From: Streptomyces sp. NBC_01296
GTDB lineage: Bacteria > Actinomycetota > Actinomycetes > Streptomycetales > Streptomycetaceae
Direction of reading: 5' to 3'
DNA length: 64,000 bases
NCBI RefSeq assembly: GCF_035984415.1
Contig: NZ_CP130720.1
Location: forward strand, 992,001 to 1,056,000
In this document: positions 17,874 to 26,795 of the stretch, piece after piece
Layout of the letters: the number at the start of each line of letters is the position of its first letter
Position numbering within the stretch: the stretch's first letter is position 1
The notes under the pieces: generated by a model
What the model was told of the DNA's origin: nothing
Seen by the model: only the letters and a program-made list of their open reading frames with translations
Database searches by the model: none
Translations under genes and position numbers: made by a program

Positions 17874-18683
17874 ATGAGCACTCTCGACTTCAAGGTCATC
17901 GACCTGGACTTCCCCGTCGGCTCGCAGAACAAGACCGCCACCCTCATCACCGGTGAGCGCGACGCGTTCCTCATCGACACCGGATTCACCCGCGCCGACG
18001 GACACCGGGTGGCCGCCGAGATCCTCGACTCCGGAAAGAACCTCACCAAGGTCTTCATCAGCCACGCCGACCCCGACTACTACTGGGGCGCCGAGGTCAT
18101 CGCCGACGCCTTCCCCGATGCCGAGATCCTGGCGACACCGCTGGTGATCGAGCACATCAAGGCCGCGTACGAGAGCAAGCTCAAGGCCTGGGAGCCAGTG
18201 GGCGCCAACCGCCCCACCCGCCTGGTCGAGATGGCCGAGCTGACCGGCGACCTCACCTTCGAAGGCCACGTCTTCCAGCTCAAGGGCGGCCACCCGGGGC
18301 TGCCCGACCGCCACTACCTGTGGCAGGCCGAACACCGGGCGATCGTCGCTGGCGTCCTGCTCTTCCAGAACGAGCACGTCTGGGTCGCCGACACCGCCAA
18401 GCCCCAGGACCGCGCCGTGTGGATCGAGCTGCTGGACGAGATGACGGCCCTCGCCCCCGCCTTCGCCGTCCCCGGCCACCGGCTGCCCACGCCCGCCGCC
18501 CTCGACGCGAGCCCGATCGCCTACACCCGGAACTACCTCACCGCCTTCGAGGACGAGCTCGACAAGGCCGACAGTGGCGAGGCCCTGACCAACGCCCTGG
18601 TCACCCGCTACCCCGGATCCGGCATGCTCATCGCGGCCCAGCTCGGCGCGAAGGTCGCCAAGGGTGAAATGACCTGGGGCTGA
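17874..18683 (+). CDS. Metallo-beta-lactamase-fold hydrolase
   Basis: A 269-residue protein. The MBL metal motif appears as S-H-A-D-P-D-Y-Y-W near residue 60, where H-x-H-x-D-H is normal: His, Asp and Asp positions are partly kept but the second and third His are not, so metal binding is probably altered. A G-G-H-P-G segment near 140 and P-G-H-R near 200 follow the usual order. Three ATGs occur in a row; the third, at 17874, has AAAGGA 7 bases upstream. Confidence 0.75.
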   Translation: MSTLDFKVIDLDFPVGSQNKTATLITGERDAFLIDTGFTRADGHRVAAEILDSGKNLTKVFISHADPDYYWGAEVIADAFPDAEILATPLVIEHIKAAYESKLKAWEPVGANRPTRLVEMAELTGDLTFEGHVFQLKGGHPGLPDRHYLWQAEHRAIVAGVLLFQNEHVWVADTAKPQDRAVWIELLDEMTALAPAFAVPGHRLPTPAALDASPIAYTRNYLTAFEDELDKADSGEALTNALVTRYPGSGMLIAAQLGAKVAKGEMTWG

Positions 18684-18750
18684 CCCGCCCTGACCACGGT
18701 CGGGCCCGGGACACCGGCCGGACCGTGCCCGCCGAGCCCAGTGAGAACTC

Positions 18751-19160
18751 ATGAGCACCACCGCCCGCGACACCCAGGCAGGCAGCCCCGCGCCCGCCGT
18801 CGCACGCACCTACCCGCTGTACGAGTTCGCCCTGACCACGGCACTGCCGCGCCGTCACCCCGCTGATCGGCTTCTTCTTCGCCCATCCCGCACGGAGCCG
18901 CCGGCTTCCGCTCTCCCTCGCCACGGCACTGATCATCGGCGTGCTCGGACCGCGCAGCGGCGGCGCGACGAACCCTGCCCGCCAGTTCCGGCCCCGCGCT
19001 CCTGTCCGGGACCTACGGCTACCTCGTCGTGTACCTGGTCGCGCCGGTCCTCGGCGCCGCCCTCGGCGCGGGCATCCACCAGTTGCTTCAGCGCTACGGA
19101 GGAGCCAGGCGCGTCCCCACCTGCCGCCTGTGCCCCACCAGCACCCCCGACCCCATCTAA
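18751..19160 (+). pseudogene. Aquaporin/MIP channel pseudogene
   Basis: An intact start (ATG 18751) and about 32 codons resembling the beginning of a MIP channel are followed by a frame change near 18850. The second frame reads through two hydrophobic helices into G-G-A-T-N-P-A-R-Q-F, the second NPA box of aquaporins. A further 1-nt shift just after it (near 18986) restores G-P-A-L-L-S-G-T-Y-G-Y-L-V-V-Y-L and the last helix to a TAA at 19160. The first NPA box and about 100 residues are missing. It is a decayed glycerol/water channel gene inside the dormancy island. Confidence 0.8.
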
Positions 19161-19175
19161 GAAAGGCCGTGTCCC

Positions 19176-19601
19176 ATGCAGGAGACCACCAATTTCCACA
19201 CCTCCACCGCCCCCGCCGACGTGGTACGCCGCCAGTACATCGCCTCCGCCAACGGCGACCTCGAAGCCCTGCGGGCCACCATGGCAGACGACGTGGAATG
19301 GACCGAGATGGCCGGCTTCCCCCTGGCCGGCACCTACCGCACCCCTGCCGGAGTCACCTCCGCCGTCATGGAACAGCTCGGCAAGTCCTGGGACGGCTGG
19401 GCCGCCCACGACGACACCTACGTCGTCGACGGCGAGAACGTCGTCGTCCTCGCCCGCTACACCGCCACCAACAAGGCCACCGACAAACCGCTCAACGTGC
19501 GCGTCGCCCACCACTTCGTCGTACGCGGCGGAAAGATCGTCCGCTTCGAGCAGTTCGTCGACACCGCCCTGGTCCGCGACGCCATGAACCCCAGCACATA
19601 A
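19176..19601 (+). CDS. SnoaL-like / NTF2-fold protein
   Basis: A 141-residue soluble protein with the cone-shaped NTF2 fold: helix V-V-R-R-Q-Y-I-A-S-A-N-G-D, then D-D-V-E-W-T-E and the closing strands I-V-R-F-E-Q-F-V-D-T. Members are isomerases, cyclases or small-molecule-binding stress proteins; no catalytic set can be assigned here. The ATG has GAAAGG upstream, only 15 bases after the aquaporin fossil. Confidence 0.8.
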   Translation: MQETTNFHTSTAPADVVRRQYIASANGDLEALRATMADDVEWTEMAGFPLAGTYRTPAGVTSAVMEQLGKSWDGWAAHDDTYVVDGENVVVLARYTATNKATDKPLNVRVAHHFVVRGGKIVRFEQFVDTALVRDAMNPST

Positions 19602-19724
19602 CCGCACCCACCCAGTCCCGCACCGAGGCTGCGCCGCCGCAGCACCTACCTGTGGCACGATCCGCATCCCCCCGATACCGAAGACTCCCGCATCGCGAAG
19701 ACCACGAAGAAGCGCCGTCTGCGA

Positions 19725-20188
19725 GGGCACGCCTCGCCGCTGCTGCGCCGGCACCTCCCGGAGCCGGTCGTGCGCGTGATCAAGGTCGTCGACATCGCCC
19801 GTCCGATGCCGCCCGAGGAGCATCCCCATGGGATGACCGACACGGAGTACGACACGCTCTTCACCACCGACCGCCCAGTGGTCTTCGCCTACCACGGCTA
19901 TCCGTGGCTGATCCACCGCCTCGCGTACCGCCAGACCGGCCATCCGAATTGCACGTCCGCGAATACAACGAGTCCGGCACGACCACCACCCCCTTCGAGA
20001 TGGTCGTGCACAACGACCTCGGCCGGTACGGGCTCGTCATGGACGTCATCGACCGCGTCCCCGGACTCGCCGGCCGCGCGGCGGCCCTGCTCCTGAGCCT
20101 GTGCGACCAGCGGATCCGCCACCGCGACTGGATCCGCCTCCACGGAACGGACCTGCCGGAGGTCGCCGACCGGTTCTGGCGCCACTGA
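19725..20188 (+). pseudogene. Phosphoketolase 3' remnant
   Basis: Only the C-terminal 150 or so residues of a phosphoketolase (Xfp) remain. One frame gives E-H-P-H-G-M-T-D-T-E-Y-D-T-L-F-T-T-D and F-A-Y-H-G-Y-P-W-L-I-H-R-L. Near 19948 the frame shifts to L-H-V-R-E-Y and G-T-T-T-T-P-F-E-M-V, then runs to a TGA at 20188. The thiamine-diphosphate and phosphate-binding domains (about 650 residues) are gone. The enzyme would split xylulose-5-P or fructose-6-P to acetyl-P. Confidence 0.85.
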
Positions 20189-20212
20189 TCGCCCGCCCGG
20201 GGCGGTACGGGT

Positions 20213-20248
20213 GGGCCGTCCGGGCCGGAGAGGGTACCGAACGGCCCT
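20213..20248 (+). promoter_or_regulatory. Two tandem copies of the island palindrome
   Basis: GGGCCGTCCGGGCC (20213-20226) matches GGNCCGNNCGGNCC exactly. A second, looser copy, AGGGTACCGAACGGCCCT (20231-20248), has one extra base in its left half. They lie 58-93 bases before the cNMP-binding gene, in the promoter position, and match sites elsewhere in the dormancy island. Confidence 0.5.
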
Positions 20249-20305
20249 TCCGGGGCCGGCCGCCACCGGCGGAGGGTGGTAGGCGCACCCGAACGGAGAA
20301 CCGCC

Positions 20306-20791
20306 ATGAGCACCTCGTCCCCCCACCGGCTCACTTCCTCCTCCATCCGCTTCGACCACGCTCTCTCCCCGGAGCATCGAGGCAGCCTGTTGGCCCTGGC
20401 CCACGAGGCGAACTTCGCCGCCGGCACGCGACTGTTCAACCAGGGCGGACACGCCGGCCGGTTCTGGGTCCTCCGGTCGGGCACCGTCGGCATGGACGTG
20501 CACGTACCCGGCAGGCAGGCGGCGGTGGTCGAGACGGTCGGCTCGGGCGAGCTCGTCGGCTGGTCCTGGCTGTTCCGTCCCTACACCTGGCACTTCGGCG
20601 CCGAGACCACGACGCCGGTGCGCACCGACGAGTTCGATGCCGCCGCCGTGCGCGAGCTGATGGACGCCGACCCCGCACTCGCCTCCGCGATGTGGCAGTG
20701 GGTGGGGCAGGTGCTCGCCCACCGGCTGATCTCCGCCGAGATCCGGCTGCTCGACCTGTACGCACCCCACGGCAGCGGAAGCCACATCTGA
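20306..20791 (+). CDS. Single-domain cyclic-nucleotide-binding (CRP-fold) protein
   Basis: A 161-residue protein consisting of one cNMP-binding beta-barrel (about 20-135: the G-x-R-L-F-N-Q-G-G opening and [12 protein letters not shown], where the cAMP cassette would be) and a C-terminal helix. It has no HTH, so it cannot act like CRP on DNA by itself. The E-x-x-x-x-x-x-R-T/S cAMP ligand pattern is not clear. ATG 20306 has CGGAGAA upstream. Such proteins are typical neighbours of OsdR-like regulators. Confidence 0.8.
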   Translation: MSTSSPHRLTSSSIRFDHALSPEHRGSLLALAHEANFAAGTRLFNQGGHAGRFWVLRSGTVGMDVHVPGRQAAVVETVGSGELVGWSWLFRPYTWHFGAETTTPVRTDEFDAAAVRELMDADPALASAMWQWVGQVLAHRLISAEIRLLDLYAPHGSGSHI

Positions 20792-20834
20792 GACAATTGT
20801 TCCCAGACGTACCCGACCCGAGGGTGTGGCGTGG

Positions 20835-21524
20835 ATGTCCGATGCACCGGCTGCCGCTCCGGCACCCACCCGGGTGTTCCTCCTCGACGACCACGAGGTC
20901 GTCCGCCGCGGGCTGCACGACCTGCTGGACGCCGAGCCCGACATCGAGGTGGTGGGTGAGGCGGCGACGGCCGCGCAGGCCCTGGCCCGGGGGCCCGCCC
21001 TGCGGCCGGACGTAGCGGTGCTCGATGTCCGGCTTCCCGACAGCGACGGCATCACCGTCTGCCGTGAGCTGCGCTCGCGCATGCCGGATCTCGCCTGTCT
21101 CATGCTGACGTCCTTCGACGACGAGGATGCGCTGCTCGACGCGATCATGGCCGGCGCCGCCGGGTACGTCCTGAAGCAGATCAAGGGCTCGGACCTGGTC
21201 GCCGCCATCCGGACGGTGGCGACAGGGCAATCGATGCTCGACCCGGCGACGACCGCGCGCCTGATGCGTTCGCTTCGGGACCCCACCGCCGGGAAGCCGC
21301 CTGAGGACCAGCGGCTGACGGTGCTCTCCGAGCGCGAGCGAGCCGTACTCGAGCTCATCGGCGAGGGCCTCACCAACCGTCAGATCGGCAAACGCCTCTT
21401 CCTGTCCGAGAAGACGGTCAAGAACCACATCTCACGGCTGCTCGCCAAGCTCGGGGTCGAACGCCGCGTCCAGGCAGCCGTGATCGCCGCCGAGGTCCGC
21501 GAGCACGACGAAACCGGTCGCTGA
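20835..21524 (+). CDS. osdR: DevR/OsdR-type NarL response regulator
   Basis: A 229-residue regulator: receiver domain (about 14-130; acidic D-D-H, phosphoacceptor Asp in V-L-D-V-R-L-P, Lys in Y-V-L-K-Q) and a LuxR-type HTH (about 155-220; [21 protein letters not shown] and the recognition helix [12 protein letters not shown]). This matches DevR/DosR of mycobacteria and OsdR of S. coelicolor, which switch on hypoxia and dormancy genes. The cognate kinase gene converges from the other strand, 9 bases away. ATG 20835 is preferred to GTG 20826 for ribosome-site spacing. Confidence 0.88.
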   Translation: MSDAPAAAPAPTRVFLLDDHEVVRRGLHDLLDAEPDIEVVGEAATAAQALARGPALRPDVAVLDVRLPDSDGITVCRELRSRMPDLACLMLTSFDDEDALLDAIMAGAAGYVLKQIKGSDLVAAIRTVATGQSMLDPATTARLMRSLRDPTAGKPPEDQRLTVLSERERAVLELIGEGLTNRQIGKRLFLSEKTVKNHISRLLAKLGVERRVQAAVIAAEVREHDETGR

Positions 21525-21533
21525 AGCCCGCGC

Positions 21534-23252
21534 TCAGCGAGGAGGACCGAGCGGGATCCGCCAGTCCAGACGGGTTCCGCCGCCATCCGGGCCCGGCAAG
21601 ACGGACAATCCGCCCCCGCGGGTCTCGGCGCGCTCCGCGAGGTTGCGCAGACCGCTCCGACGGCCACCGTCCGTGACGCCGACACCATCGTCACTCACCG
21701 TCACGGCCAGCACGCCGTCCGCCAGGACGATCGCGACCTCCGCCCGCGCCGCCCGCGCATGCCGGGCCACATTGCTGAGGGCCTCGCCGAGGACAGCGGC
21801 CACATCGTCGGCGACCGGGGCCGGTACATCTGTGTCGATCAGCCCCTCCATGCGCAGGGCGGGCGCGAAACCGAGAACCGCTGCCGCCTCACCCACGGCC
21901 CGCACCGCGCGGACCCGTAGCCTCGGGGTCTGGCCCGGCGCCGCCTCGTGATCGCGAAGTCCGAAGATGGTCGTACGAATGATCTTGATCGTCTCGTCCA
22001 GGTCGTCGATCGCACGGTCCAACCGCTCGGAGGCCTCCGGATGCTCCACGAAGCGCTGCGCGCTCTGCAGAGTCATCCCCGTCGCGAAGAGCCGCTGGAT
22101 CGCGAGGTCATGCAGGTCGCGGGCGATCCGGTCGCGGTCCGCGAGCAGTCTCACCTGCTCGGTGTCCCGGCGCCGGTCGGCCAGCTCCAGCGCCAGGGCC
22201 GCCTGCCCGGCGAAGCCGGGCAGGGGCGCGACCTCGGCCGCTGCGAACGCCGGCCGCCCGGTGCGCCTCGCGAGCATCAGCACCCCCCGCAGCTTCGCCT
22301 TGGTACCCACCGTGACGGCCACGGCCGGCCCGAAGCCCGTCCAGGCGTCCGGCTGCGCCGCGACCCTGGCGTCGGCGGCCACATCCGCCAAGGTGATCAG
22401 TCCGTCCCGCGCCAGGACCACCGCGGCCAGGATCCCCTCGCTGCCGGGCAGCACGATCCCGCGGTGCGCTTCGGCGCCCTCCCCCAGGGCCAGCGAGCCG
22501 CGCAGCTCGCCGCTGGGCCCCACCTGGTAGAAGACGCACATCTCGGCCGAGATGATGTCCCGGGCCCGCTCCAGCATGCCCTCCAGCACCTGGATCTCGG
22601 ATGAGCCCGACAGCAGCGCGCTCGTGAAATCGGAACTGGCCGCCAGCCAGCGCTCCCGGAGCCGGACCTCCTCGTACAGACGGGCGTTGTCCACGGCGAC
22701 GCCCGCAGCGACCGCGAGGGTCGACAGGACCTCCTCGTCCTCCGCGTCGAAGTCCGTACCGCCCCGCTTCCCCGTCAGGTAGAGAGTGCCGAACACCTCG
22801 TCCCGGACCCTGATCGGTACGCCGAGGGAGGAGCGCATCGGCGGGTGGTGCTCCGGTGACCCGGCGGAGGCCGCGTGCTCCGAGAGATCTCCCAGGCGCA
22901 GCGGCCGCGGGTGCCTGATCAGCTCGCCCAGCAGTCCGTGCCCGGTGGGCAGGGCCCCGATCCGCGCCCGGAGCTGGTCGCTGATGCCCACCGGGAGGAA
23001 CTCGGCAAGTTTCTCGTCGTCCCCCACCACGCCCAACGCACCGTACTCCGCGTCCACGAGGACCACCGCGGCCTCCACGATCCCGCGCAGCACCTGGGAC
23101 AGGTCCAGCTCCTGCCCCAGCGACATGACCGCCTCCAGGAGGCCCTTCAGCCGGTCACGGGTACCCCGCACGTCAGTGATGTGTACGTGGAGTGCGTCCG
23201 TCCTCAGCTGCGGAATCCGGCTCGCCGACGCATCTCGATCGTCCCCGGCCAT
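21534..23252 (-). CDS. osdK: DevS/OsdK-type GAF histidine kinase
   Basis: A 572-residue cytoplasmic kinase, close to the 578 of mycobacterial DevS. Two GAF domains (about 35-200 and 215-370) precede HisKA_3 (phosphoacceptor His in R-D-L-H-D-L-A-I-Q-R-L-F) and an HATPase domain. The E-H-H-P-P-M-R segment near residue 136 aligns with the proximal heme His149 region of DevS, so a redox- or oxygen-sensing heme is plausible. ATG 23252 has GGAGG 5 bases upstream. Partner of the regulator at 20835. Confidence 0.88.
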   Translation of the reverse strand: MAGDDRDASASRIPQLRTDALHVHITDVRGTRDRLKGLLEAVMSLGQELDLSQVLRGIVEAAVVLVDAEYGALGVVGDDEKLAEFLPVGISDQLRARIGALPTGHGLLGELIRHPRPLRLGDLSEHAASAGSPEHHPPMRSSLGVPIRVRDEVFGTLYLTGKRGGTDFDAEDEEVLSTLAVAAGVAVDNARLYEEVRLRERWLAASSDFTSALLSGSSEIQVLEGMLERARDIISAEMCVFYQVGPSGELRGSLALGEGAEAHRGIVLPGSEGILAAVVLARDGLITLADVAADARVAAQPDAWTGFGPAVAVTVGTKAKLRGVLMLARRTGRPAFAAAEVAPLPGFAGQAALALELADRRRDTEQVRLLADRDRIARDLHDLAIQRLFATGMTLQSAQRFVEHPEASERLDRAIDDLDETIKIIRTTIFGLRDHEAAPGQTPRLRVRAVRAVGEAAAVLGFAPALRMEGLIDTDVPAPVADDVAAVLGEALSNVARHARAARAEVAIVLADGVLAVTVSDDGVGVTDGGRRSGLRNLAERAETRGGGLSVLPGPDGGGTRLDWRIPLGPPR

Positions 23253-23382
23253 GGACACCTCCGGCGGCGTCGAGGGGCTCTGCGCACCCGCCCAGCCTTC
23301 AGCGTAATCCTCCGCCCGCCGCCCGGTCACGGTCGGAGCCATGGGTGAAGGGCGTAAGAGGCCCGGACCGCAGTGGATCCGG

Positions 23383-24300
23383 TCAGGCCGACGCGTCACT
23401 CCCCTGCTGGTCATCGTGTCGCGGAATGAGCTCCACGGGGCAGTGCGAGTGGTGCAGGAGACTGTGCGTCGTACGTCCCAGGGTGGGCCCGAAGTACCCG
23501 GGTGATCGCCGTCCTCCCATGACGAGCAGGTCCGCGTGGCGTGATGCCTCGACCAGTGCTGAAGCCACCGACACGCTCTTTTCGGCATCGGCGTTCACAG
23601 TCAGCGCCGGGAACTCGTCGTGTACGCGGTCGGCGACGGACTTCAGACTGCGGACATGGCGGCCGGCGAATTCGTTGACGTCGTCGAGCATGGTGACGAC
23701 GGTTCCGGCGTACTGGAGTACGTTCCACACGGTCAGCAGGCGCAGCGTTGCTTTGCGCAGCTCTGCTTCGCGGGCGGCACTTCGCGCGCATTCGAGGTCG
23801 TACTCGTCCCGAACCGCGGCCAGCACCACGCCGCTCTCGGCAGGGTCCTCGCCGCCGCGCACCACAATGACGGGAGCCGTAGTAGCGCCTGCCGCGACCC
23901 GCAGACCGACCGAACCCAGCAGCAGAGACTCGAAACCACCCCGCCCGCGGTGACCGACCACAGTGGTGCCGTCGTACTTCGCCGCCAGCCGATGCAGGCC
24001 GGAGACGGGGTCCCGGCGGCTGTATTCCGTGGTGACGTGAAGCGTCGGGAATCGCTCCGAGACCGCAGCGGCCGTGACCTCCAACAGGTCACGGCCCTCC
24101 ACGTGGACGCGTTCGACGATCTTCGCCGACAGGTAGAAGACCCCGTCGGCGGTGTCGGCCGCGTAGAAGATGTGAAGGGTGCGGTTGCGTCGGGCTGCCT
24201 CGGCGGCGGCCCAGAGTGCCGCTGTCAGCGCGGTGCTTGATCCGTCGACACCGACGACGACCGAGCCGAGGTCCGAACGGTGTGGGGCTGCGCCTTCCAT
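23383..24300 (-). CDS. Tandem universal stress protein
   Basis: A 305-residue protein of two UspA domains (about 12-150 and 155-300). Each starts with a V-V-V-G-V-D-G-S or V-L-A-A-V-R-D strand and ends with the ATP-binding G-x-R-G-x-G-G-F or G-G-R-R-S-P-G-Y-F-G loop, then the serine/threonine patch. The first site is close to consensus, the second is divergent. Usp proteins bind ATP and support survival in arrested cells; in DevR-type regulons they are standard members. ATG 24300 has GAGGAGG upstream. Confidence 0.88.
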   Translation of the reverse strand: MEGAAPHRSDLGSVVVGVDGSSTALTAALWAAAEAARRNRTLHIFYAADTADGVFYLSAKIVERVHVEGRDLLEVTAAAVSERFPTLHVTTEYSRRDPVSGLHRLAAKYDGTTVVGHRGRGGFESLLLGSVGLRVAAGATTAPVIVVRGGEDPAESGVVLAAVRDEYDLECARSAAREAELRKATLRLLTVWNVLQYAGTVVTMLDDVNEFAGRHVRSLKSVADRVHDEFPALTVNADAEKSVSVASALVEASRHADLLVMGGRRSPGYFGPTLGRTTHSLLHHSHCPVELIPRHDDQQGSDASA

Positions 24301-24387
24301 CGTTTCCTCCTCTGTCGAACGGCGTCGGGGGTGTGCTCTCACGCTGTCACCCGGGCCGGCGCGAGGAGTGGGCCGCAGGGGTCAGTC

Positions 24388-24480
24388 AAGGGACCGAAGG
24401 TCCCTTGCCCGCCACGCGCCACTTCATCGACCGCACGCAGCCGGGGACCGGTCAGTCCTGACACAGGACCGTTCGGCCCT
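24388..24480 (+). promoter_or_regulatory. Divergent promoter with two palindromes
   Basis: AAGGGACCGAAGGTCCCTT (24388-24406) is a perfect 8-bp dyad with a 3-bp spacer, similar in half-site (GGGAC/GTCCC) to the mycobacterial DevR box but with different spacing. GGACCGTTCGGCCC (24466-24479) matches the island consensus GGNCCGNNCGGNCC. Both lie between the divergent Usp and CBS-BON genes and could serve either. Confidence 0.5.
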
Positions 24481-24569
24481 CGCACCGCGGGCGGGCCACG
24501 GCGGATGGTGGCTGGTGAGGGTGCTCCGTAAGGTGCGCCCACCGGCCGAGGCCGACAGGAGGGTCGCAC

Positions 24570-25202
24570 ATGAAGCACGCCGAAGTCGGCTTCCTGATGA
24601 CCGACGAATTCGTCTCGGTCGTCGGGCGGACTCCGTTCGCGGACGTGGCCGGGCTGCTCGTCGAACACGACATCAGCGGAGTGCCGGTCGTGGACGAGGA
24701 CGATCGCGTCATCGGGATCGTCTCGCAGACCGATCTCATCGCCCGCCGCGACCTCACCGCCCAAGAACTCATGTCAGCGCCGGCCGTCACCGTCCACGCC
24801 GAGCAGACCGTCACGGAGGCCGCCCGCCTCATGACCCGGCGCGGCGTTGAGAGGCTCCCCGTCATCGACGAAGAGGACCGTCTGGTGGGCATAGTGACCA
24901 GACGAGATCTACTCCGTGTGTTCCTGTGCCCGGACCACGAGATACACCGGCGCCTGATCGAGGAGGTGCTCGGGGAAACCATGGGGCTCGGCACGGACGC
25001 TGTGGACGTGCACGTCGTGGACGGGGTCGTCACCCTGGACGGCCGACTGGCGAGGAGCAGCCAGATTCCCATCGTCCTGCGGCTCGCCGGACAGTTGGAC
25101 GGAGTCGTCGCAGTGGCCGACCGGCTCACCGCCCGGTTCGACGATTCCCGTCTCTCCCAGCCGGATCGCAGTACCAGCAGTACCAACAGCGTCCCCCGGT
25201 GA
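24570..25202 (+). CDS. CBS-pair and BON domain protein
   Basis: A 210-residue cytoplasmic protein. Two CBS domains (about 5-60 and 65-125; S-G-V-P-V-V-D-E-D-D-R-V-I-G-I-V and E-R-L-P-V-I-D-E-E-D-R-L-V-G-I-V) form a Bateman module that normally binds adenine nucleotides. A BON domain (about 130-195; V-D-V-H-V-V-D-G-V-V-T-L-D-G) follows. Start ATG 24570, with AGGAGG upstream. Probably an energy-status sensor of the dormancy regulon. A truncated paralogue lies at 28073. Confidence 0.88.
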   Translation: MKHAEVGFLMTDEFVSVVGRTPFADVAGLLVEHDISGVPVVDEDDRVIGIVSQTDLIARRDLTAQELMSAPAVTVHAEQTVTEAARLMTRRGVERLPVIDEEDRLVGIVTRRDLLRVFLCPDHEIHRRLIEEVLGETMGLGTDAVDVHVVDGVVTLDGRLARSSQIPIVLRLAGQLDGVVAVADRLTARFDDSRLSQPDRSTSSTNSVPR

Positions 25203-25236
25203 GGAACCGGGCCCGGTGGAAAGCCGCTGGAACCGT

Positions 25237-25250
25237 GGACCGTTCGGCCC
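25237..25250 (+). promoter_or_regulatory. Island palindrome before the slipin gene
   Basis: GGACCGTTCGGCCC is identical to the copy at 24466-24479. It lies 164 bases before the slipin start and 35 bases after the CBS-BON stop, in the only intergenic region available for a slipin promoter. Confidence 0.5.
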
Positions 25251-25413
25251 CTGCCCCGCAGGCCGGAACAGAGCGACGCTGGAGTCAGGCAGGCTCGCAG
25301 CACCAAGCCGTACAGGTGCGCAGCCCTGCGACGGATCCGGGTCATCCCTCCTTGCTCCGCCACACACTCGGGACCCCCTTCGGGGTGCCGTCCTTTCTGG
25401 GAGGAGCACCACC

Positions 25414-26277
25414 ATGGGAGTTCTGATCGTTCTCCTGGTCGTCTTCGCCGTTCTCGTCCTGCTGCTACTCGCCATGGCCGTCAAGGTCGTCAAGCAGTAC
25501 GAGCAGGGTGTGCTGTTCCGGTTCGGCCGGCTCGTCGGCACCCGTGCGCCGGGCCTGCGGGTCATCGTGCCGTTCGCGGACGTCCTGCACCGGGTGTCCC
25601 TGCGGATCGTCACCATGCCCATCCAGTCCCAGGGCATCATCACCCGGGACAACGTCAGCGTCGACGTCTCCGCGGTCGCCTACTTCCGCGTCGTCGACGC
25701 CGTGAAATCGGTCATCGCCATCGAGAACGTGGGCGCCGCCATCAACCAGATCGCCCAGACCACCCTGCGCAAGGTCGTCGGCCAGCACACCCTCGACGAG
25801 ACCTTGTCGGAGACCGACCGCATCAACCTCGGCATCCGCGAGATCCTCGATGTCGCCACCGCCGAATGGGGCGTCGAGGTCACCCTGGTCGAACTGAAGG
25901 ACATCCAGCTGCCCGACAGCATGAAGCGCGCGATGGCCCGCCAGGCCGAGGCCGAACGGGAGAAGAGAGCCAAGATCATCAACGCCGAGGGCGAGTCGCT
26001 GGCCGCCGCCGCACTCGGCGACGCCTCCGACACCATGATGGCCCACCCCCTCGCCCTTCAACTGCGCAACCTCCAGAGCCTCGTGGAGATCGGCGTCGAC
26101 AAGAACACCACCGTCGTCTTCCCCGCACCGCTCATGAGCACCATCGGCGAACTCGGCGCCTTCCTCGCCCGCGAAACCGCGGCCGCGACGCTCCAGACCC
26201 CGCGCACGGCGGAGATCACCACGCCGCTCCCCAGCCCGTCCCCGCCGAACGGAGCGCGAGCGGTCAAGACCGTGTGA
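25414..26277 (+). CDS. Slipin/stomatin-like SPFH membrane protein
   Basis: A 287-residue membrane protein. One N-terminal hydrophobic segment (2-24) is followed by the stomatin core (25-190; Q-Y-E-Q-G-V-L-F-R-F-G, P-F-A-D-V-L-H-R-V, Q-T-T-L-R-K-V-V-G-Q-H-T-L-D) and the A-R-Q-A-E-A-E-R-E-K-R-A-K-I coiled coil (195-220). It is a full-length prokaryotic slipin. ATG 25414 has GGGAGGAG upstream. Unlike most slipins it has no NfeD partner next to it. A strong hairpin follows at 26287. Confidence 0.9.
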   Translation: MGVLIVLLVVFAVLVLLLLAMAVKVVKQYEQGVLFRFGRLVGTRAPGLRVIVPFADVLHRVSLRIVTMPIQSQGIITRDNVSVDVSAVAYFRVVDAVKSVIAIENVGAAINQIAQTTLRKVVGQHTLDETLSETDRINLGIREILDVATAEWGVEVTLVELKDIQLPDSMKRAMARQAEAEREKRAKIINAEGESLAAAALGDASDTMMAHPLALQLRNLQSLVEIGVDKNTTVVFPAPLMSTIGELGAFLARETAAATLQTPRTAEITTPLPSPSPPNGARAVKTV

Positions 26278-26286
26278 CCGAAATTC

Positions 26287-26326
26287 GGCGCCGCCGTGCG
26301 GAGGACGTTCTCCGTACGGCGGCGCC
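26287..26326 (+). terminator. Hairpin terminator after the slipin gene
   Basis: A 17-bp stem with one mismatch (left arm 26287-26303, right arm 26310-26326, core GGCGCCGCCG) and a 6-base loop, 10 bases after the slipin stop codon. No T-tract follows, as is usual in Streptomyces. Confidence 0.75.
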
Positions 26327-26345
26327 GACTGCGGTGCGGCCCGTT

Positions 26346-26579
26346 CAGTGGGTCGCCGCGAGTTCGGCACCGATCCGACGGGCCCAGGCCCGGATCCGCT
26401 CAGGATCGCGGAAGTCCCCGGCCCTGCCCGACGCACCAGGATCCTTGCGAGCAAGCCGGGGGGTGTGGCCGTGATGCTGCCGCCGAACGTGACGTGCTCG
26501 TGGGCGCCGATCTCTTCCGCTATCCGGCGGTCGCGCCGTGCTTGTTGCCGTGGGCGACCAGTACCCGCTGTGCGCTCAT
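26346..26579 (-). pseudogene. Flavodoxin-domain protein remnant
   Basis: From ATG 26579 the frame gives M-S-A-Q-R-V-L-V-A-H-G-N-K-H-G-A-T-A-G, the FMN loop of an actinobacterial flavodoxin. It then hits a stop and continues in another frame (I-A-E-E-I-G, then H-V-T-F-G-G). After a further shift it ends A-G-D-F-R-D-P-E-R-I-R-A-W-A-R-R-I-G before a TGA at 26346. The middle of the domain (about 80 residues) is missing. A decayed dormancy-island redox gene. Confidence 0.75.
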
Positions 26580-26795
26580 GGGCCTGCCTCCTTTCCTGCT
26601 TTCTCAGTAGGGCAGGACGCGCCCCGACGGCGTGCGCAGGTCGAGGGGCAGGGGGCGGTGCGGCCGTGGCCGGGGTGCCGAGATCTGGATCCGAGGCATG
26701 GCGGATCGCCTCTTCGGGAGCGGAACCGGAAGGGGTCCGCACTCCAGGGTCACCCCGAGGGACCTTGACGTGGCAGGGTCGACGGGGACAGAGGA

